Shown here: piece by piece, positions 60,332 to 64,000 of the stretch | Layout: each line of letters begins with the position of its first letter | Position numbering within the stretch: the first letter of the stretch is position 1 | DNA from: Flavobacteriales bacterium | GTDB lineage: Bacteria > Bacteroidota > Bacteroidia > Flavobacteriales > UBA7312 | Direction of reading: 5' to 3' | Assembly (NCBI GenBank): GCA_016779995.1 | Contig: JADHMO010000006.1 | Coordinates: 59,492 to 123,491, forward strand | DNA length: 64,000 nt | The notes under the pieces: generated by a model | What the model was told of the DNA's origin: nothing | The model's input: the letters and a program-made list of their open reading frames with translations, nothing else | Databases searched by the model: none | Translations under genes and position numbers: made by a program

Positions 60332-63300
60332 TTATTGGTATTTTTCGTAAAGTTCAACTATCTTCTTCTGAGACTCTTCATCTTTATAACTTGTGGTTAA
60401 ACTATACATGTTTGAAATAATTTGATTAGCTATTTGATAATCCCTTTGAATCTTACTTAATAACTTTTCGTCTATGGAATTATAATAGTCTAATTCGTCA
60501 AAATAGGTATCGGTTAAAATACTAATAACCTCTCTAGCTTTTTCTGTTTTGCCAATTCTGTAATATCCTTCAGCTACTGGCAAGTTAAAGTAATTGTAAG
60601 GTATAGCTTCATGAGGCATAATTTCTACACATTTATCAAGCACTACTTCGGCTTTATCAAATTCGCCTTTTTTGATAAGTGCGTCAGATAATCTAGAGAA
60701 ATTATTTCTGAAATTCATCGTCATTCTCATATTTGTTTCATCTAGATATATAGTAGGATCTTGCATATTCCCCCACTTGAATTTATTTATAAGATTGTCA
60801 TACATTATGTCTGTAGCAATCTCACCTGTTTGACCATCGTTTGAATTGGCTAAATAAGGTACAAAACGATAAGCCAAGCCTTCCAGTTGAAAATACTTTT
60901 CTAAGCCCATGAAGTTTCCAGAACCTACTGTTATAGCGAAGTAAATAGGTCTTTCCCAGTTGAAATTAGCAAGAATATCAAGAACCATCATTTCATTTTT
61001 ACTAAATCCATTGCCTTTTAACTCCCATTTTATTTCATCGACAATTCTGTCTCTATAACTTTCAGGAACAACGCCTTTACTTATTACGTCATCTTTGTCA
61101 ACAGTAATTTTGAGTTTATTAGTAGGACAATAATTAGCTTTCTGACCATTTCTAGTAAAGCCTTTTGTTTTATCATTATCACTAGCAATAAAGTTAACAA
61201 CGTCTTTAACTTCAACATATCCTTTATTGTTGTCTTTTATAATAATGTAATCCCTAGTGCCTTGCTTGTATTTGTCCCAGGTCATAGAACTAGGAATTGG
61301 CGCAGCATCATAAGCAGCTCTTTTCATTTGGTCGATGTACCAATCCGTATTGAATAAACTTAAATTTACAACTCTTATATCGGTTCTAATGCCTTCAACT
61401 TCTTGTGCATACCAAAGAGGGAATGTATCGTTATCTCCGTTAGTAAAAATTATAGCGTTTGGCGCACAAGAATTTAAGTAATTGGTTGCAACATCTTTTG
61501 CCGTGTACCTTCTAGATCTATCGTGATCGTCCCAATTTTCTTTTGCCATCAATGTAGGCACTAACAATAAACAGAGTAGGGTAGCAATAACAGAACTATT
61601 TAGTGCTGAAAGTTTTTTGGAAAGAAAATCAATGACAGCTAGAACTCCTAAGCCTATCCATATGGCATAGGCATAAAATGAACCGACATAAGCATAATCT
61701 CTTTCTCTAGGTTGGAAAGGATATTGATTGATATAAACCACAATTGCTATTCCAGTAAACAGGAATAATAAGAAGACTACCAAGGCATCATTTTTATTCT
61801 TTTTTATATGATAAAGTAACCCAATAACCCCAAGTAAAAAAGGTAACATAAAGTAAATGTTTCTTCCTTTATTATTAGCCATGGTTTCTGGGATATTGTC
61901 TTGAGGTCCCAAGCCTCGAATTTTCTCATCAATAAGCGGAATACCACTCAACCAGTTTCCTTTATTTATTTCGCCGTGACCTTGAATATCATTTTGACGA
62001 CCAGAGAAATTCCACATGAAGTATCTAAAGTACATATGCCCTAATTGATACCTAAAAAAGTAGGTTAGGTTTTCTGAAAAAGTTGGTGGTCGCTTAGCGT
62101 TTTTTTGACCGCTCCATTGTTGGTAGGCTTTTGCGTGTGAGGGTTGTTGAGAGCTCCACATTCTTGGGAAAAAGCCGCTAAATTTTGAGTCGTAAATAGG
62201 CTTTGAATTTTTTCTGTCGTTTGTTATGACGTATTTTCCAGACTCTTCATCTTTTGTATAAACAGGAGTCCCGTCTTCCAAATCAACCACATTGGCATTA
62301 TAATATTGCCCATTTAGAATGGGCCAATCACCATATTGTTCTCTGTTTAAGTATGCAAGTAAACTTACGGCGTCTTCAGGATTATTTTCATCAATAGGAG
62401 TGTCTGCATTTGAACGAATAACTAATATGAAAAATGTAGAGTAGCCGATTAAGATTGTAGCAAAACTCACTAAAGCAATTCCTACAGTTGGCTTGCCTTT
62501 TTGTTTGGCGTATTTTAAACCAAAAAATATTCCTAAAAATATAAGAACAAAGTAGATTATTGTTCCTGAGTTAAATGGTAGCCCTATCGTATTTACGAAG
62601 AACAGTTCAAATCCCTTTGCAAAATTAACTACTTGTGGAATTATGACACCTTGAATACCTCCAGTAATCACAACTGCCAGTAAAAAAACTTTAATAATTC
62701 CCCACTTAGAAGCTTCGTATTTTTTGAAATAGTAAATAAATACAAGAGCTGGGATAGCCAATAAATTTAGAAGGTGAACGCCAATAGAAAGACCTACTAG
62801 ATAGGCAATTAAAATAATCCATCTTGCAGCATATTTATCGTCGGCTTCACTTTCCCATTTTAAAATTGCCCAAAAGGTTATAGCTGTAAATGTTGATGAC
62901 ATTGCATATACCTCTCCTTCCGTTGCAGAAAACCAAAATGAATCAGAAAAAGTGTATGCTAAAGCCCCCACGAATCCGCTTCCAAAAATTCCAATTTTTT
63001 GGGCTGTAGAAAGTTCATTGCTTTCATTTGATATGAAAATTATCTTTTTTGCCAAGGCTGTGATGGTCCAAAACAAAAATAAAATTGTGAATGCACTACA
63101 TAGAGCAGACATCAAATTTATCATGAATGCAACATTGGTGACATCACTAGCAAATAAGCTAAAAAATCTTCCTAATAACTGAAATAAAGGGGCACCTGGA
63201 GGGTGTCCTACTTCTAGTTTATATGCCGTACTTATATATTCTCCACAATCCCAAAAGCTTACGGTTGGTTCGATAGTTAAATAGTATACAAAAAATGCTA

Positions 63301-63349
63301 TTGAAAATGTTAGCCAACCTATTAGGTTGTTTGATTTAATATAGTTCAT
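60332..63349 (-). CDS. DUF2723 multi-pass membrane protein (glycosyltransferase family 117 type)
   Basis: This 1005-aa protein has about a dozen transmembrane helices in its first 600 residues and the family motif WDCGEYISTAYKLEVGHPPG near residue 34, which resembles the D-x-x-Y first-loop region of GT-C protein O-mannosyltransferases. Positions about 600-850 form a soluble domain (NGDNDTFPLWYAQEVEG), and the end (about 870-1000) has TPR-like helices. In Bacteroidota this family is near-universal and is thought to act in protein or envelope glycosylation, which would fit the many secreted proteins here. The donor and acceptor are not known. Confidence 0.82.
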   Translation of the reverse strand: MNYIKSNNLIGWLTFSIAFFVYYLTIEPTVSFWDCGEYISTAYKLEVGHPPGAPLFQLLGRFFSLFASDVTNVAFMINLMSALCSAFTILFLFWTITALAKKIIFISNESNELSTAQKIGIFGSGFVGALAYTFSDSFWFSATEGEVYAMSSTFTAITFWAILKWESEADDKYAARWIILIAYLVGLSIGVHLLNLLAIPALVFIYYFKKYEASKWGIIKVFLLAVVITGGIQGVIIPQVVNFAKGFELFFVNTIGLPFNSGTIIYFVLIFLGIFFGLKYAKQKGKPTVGIALVSFATILIGYSTFFILVIRSNADTPIDENNPEDAVSLLAYLNREQYGDWPILNGQYYNANVVDLEDGTPVYTKDEESGKYVITNDRKNSKPIYDSKFSGFFPRMWSSQQPSHAKAYQQWSGQKNAKRPPTFSENLTYFFRYQLGHMYFRYFMWNFSGRQNDIQGHGEINKGNWLSGIPLIDEKIRGLGPQDNIPETMANNKGRNIYFMLPFLLGVIGLLYHIKKNKNDALVVFLLFLFTGIAIVVYINQYPFQPRERDYAYVGSFYAYAIWIGLGVLAVIDFLSKKLSALNSSVIATLLCLLLVPTLMAKENWDDHDRSRRYTAKDVATNYLNSCAPNAIIFTNGDNDTFPLWYAQEVEGIRTDIRVVNLSLFNTDWYIDQMKRAAYDAAPIPSSMTWDKYKQGTRDYIIIKDNNKGYVEVKDVVNFIASDNDKTKGFTRNGQKANYCPTNKLKITVDKDDVISKGVVPESYRDRIVDEIKWELKGNGFSKNEMMVLDILANFNWERPIYFAITVGSGNFMGLEKYFQLEGLAYRFVPYLANSNDGQTGEIATDIMYDNLINKFKWGNMQDPTIYLDETNMRMTMNFRNNFSRLSDALIKKGEFDKAEVVLDKCVEIMPHEAIPYNYFNLPVAEGYYRIGKTEKAREVISILTDTYFDELDYYNSIDEKLLSKIQRDYQIANQIISNMYSLTTSYKDEESQKKIVELYEKYQ

Positions 63350-63440
63350 GAGGACAAAATAATAGTTTTGTTGCGAATTTAGTAAATAATTTTCCTATTG
63401 GGGAACGTTTTTTATGATTTAAAACATTTGTAATAATTTT

Positions 63441-63471
63441 TTTGTGGCTATAATTTTAATTGTTACTTTTG
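63441..63471 (+). promoter_or_regulatory. Promoter of tRNA-Gln
   Basis: TTTG (63441-63444) and TACTTTTG (63464-63471) are separated by 19 nt, the consensus Bacteroidota arrangement. The mature tRNA starts 12 bases after the box. Confidence 0.75.
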
Positions 63472-63482
63472 TCGACCTATTT

Positions 63483-63555
63483 TGCCCGATGGTGTAACTG
63501 GCAACACGTCTGGTTTTGGTCCAGAAGAGTCTAGGTTCGAGCCCTAGTCGGGTAA
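63483..63555 (+). tRNA. tRNA-Gln (anticodon TTG)
   Basis: The cloverleaf is complete. Acceptor TGCCCGA pairs with TCGGGTA (one G-T wobble), D stem GTGT/ACAC, anticodon stem TCTGG/CCAGA with loop TTTTGGT giving anticodon TTG (reads CAA), and T stem CTAGG/CCTAG with loop TTCGAGC. The discriminator is A (63555). CCA is not encoded (ACTTTT follows). GatC is encoded in the window, so charging may go through Glu-tRNA-Gln. Confidence 0.95.
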
Positions 63556-63587
63556 CTTTTTTCTACTCTTTTTCCGCATTTTATTTT

Positions 63588-63622
63588 TTTGTTTTTTTAA
63601 ACTTGTTTTTTTTATATATTTG
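63588..63622 (+). promoter_or_regulatory. Promoter of the last (partial) gene
   Basis: TTTG (63588-63591) and TATATTTG (63615-63622), spacing 23 nt, lie about 45 bases before the ATG at 63667. Confidence 0.55.
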
Positions 63623-63666
63623 CTAGGTGGTGGCTTTTGCTATCTCGTTAACCAAAACAAGTATTT

Positions 63667-64000
63667 ATGATTTCTTTATTTTCTAAATTTAGAGCTGGTG
63701 AAAAATTTTTATTTTTCGGCTTTGTTTTATTGGCTTTAATAATTTCAAGTTCTAATGTTCATTCTCAGTCAGACTTTAGTCCTTCTTCTGAATTAAGTTT
63801 AAGTAACTTAATTCAGGGCTCACTTTCTGATATTAGTTTCACTATTACACAAGATGCTGATGAGTCTGATATATCATCTAGTATTATTGTTTCAGATGGA
63901 GGTTCTTTTGCAATATCTTCATTGAGTGTTGGCGATGCTGTAGGTTTTGGTACAGGTTTCGTAGCTGGTGGTTCTGTTTCTGGTGCTTTCACGCTTTATG
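63667..64000 (+). CDS. Exported protein of unknown function, N-terminal part (runs off the window)
   Basis: An open frame from ATG 63667 is still open at 64000 (111 codons). It begins MISLFSKFRAGEKFLFFGF and has a hydrophobic signal segment (about residues 14-30) ending NVHSQ. The mature part is Ser-, Gly- and Ile-rich with alternating residues (DISSSIIVSDGGSFAISSLS), suggesting beta-strands. No domain is recognised in the visible part; a large surface protein or T9SS cargo is likely given the style of signal peptide. A promoter-like pair is at 63588-63622. Confidence 0.75.
   Translation, partial: MISLFSKFRAGEKFLFFGFVLLALIISSSNVHSQSDFSPSSELSLSNLIQGSLSDISFTITQDADESDISSSIIVSDGGSFAISSLSVGDAVGFGTGFVAGGSVSGAFTLY

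Overview
The window is AT-rich DNA from a member of the Bacteroidota, most likely the order Flavobacteriales. The evidence is consistent across the window. Several secreted proteins carry type IX secretion (T9SS) C-terminal sorting domains. A giant SprB-repeat protein sits beside a PorP/SprF-like outer-membrane protein. There is a DUF2723 multi-pass membrane protein, many Gln-ended signal peptides (xAQ, SYSQ), and repeated promoter boxes of the Bacteroidota type TAnnTTTG, several with TTG/TTTG about 19-23 nt upstream. No phage, insertion sequence, integrase or CRISPR array was seen.

Layout. 1-5.7 kb: the tail of one T9SS-type protein, then four tandem paralogous secreted thioredoxin-fold proteins, closed by a strong terminator. 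5.8-8.5 kb: a cystathionine gamma-synthase-type PLP enzyme, a short-chain dehydrogenase, and two tandem paralogous 74-75 aa membrane proteins. 8.5-19.7 kb: polA, a small lipoprotein, a fatty-acid desaturase, two exported unknowns, a predicted HExxH metallopeptidase lipoprotein, then (minus strand) tdh-like, cysS and a glutaminyl-cyclase/M28 lipoprotein, and trhO on plus. 19.8-22.1 kb: hmgA and hppD, two consecutive steps of tyrosine breakdown. 22.2-32.9 kb: housekeeping genes (aspS, tadA, bacilliredoxin, gatC, plsC-type, trpS, hflX) plus two amidohydrolase-family exported proteins that lack the usual metal-binding HxH in one or both domains. 33-37.1 kb: three tandem surface-fibre proteins with beta-roll head repeats and an S74 intramolecular chaperone, preceded by an 8-bp tandem repeat placed at the predicted transcription start. 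37.1-46.4 kb: a minus-strand run (cyclase, MmcQ-like, hemW, histidine kinase, AsmA-like, RluB-type pseudouridine synthase, YraN, LD-carboxypeptidase) interrupted by a plus-strand MsrB-MsrA lipoprotein. 46.5-57 kb: metG, a secreted esterase with a T9SS tail, the 2113-aa SprB-repeat protein and its SprF-like partner. 57.2-59.7 kb: a sulfur-handling cluster (TauE/SafE permease, CstB-like persulfide dioxygenase-rhodanese fusion, small rhodanese). 59.7-63.4 kb: polysaccharide deacetylase and the DUF2723 protein. 63.5 kb: tRNA-Gln(TTG). 63.7 kb to the end: the start of another exported protein.

Themes. The window is rich in surface display: five or more T9SS cargos, a SprB/SprF pair and three S74 fibres. 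Two of these families are local tandem arrays whose 3' ends are almost identical in DNA, which suggests ongoing gene conversion. The least explained signals are the tandem thioredoxin-T9SS family, the small membrane-protein pair, the 8-bp repeat at the fibre promoter, the phased A-tract region near 38.3-38.5 kb, and the amidohydrolases with missing metal ligands. I did not find a clearly novel defence or mobile system.
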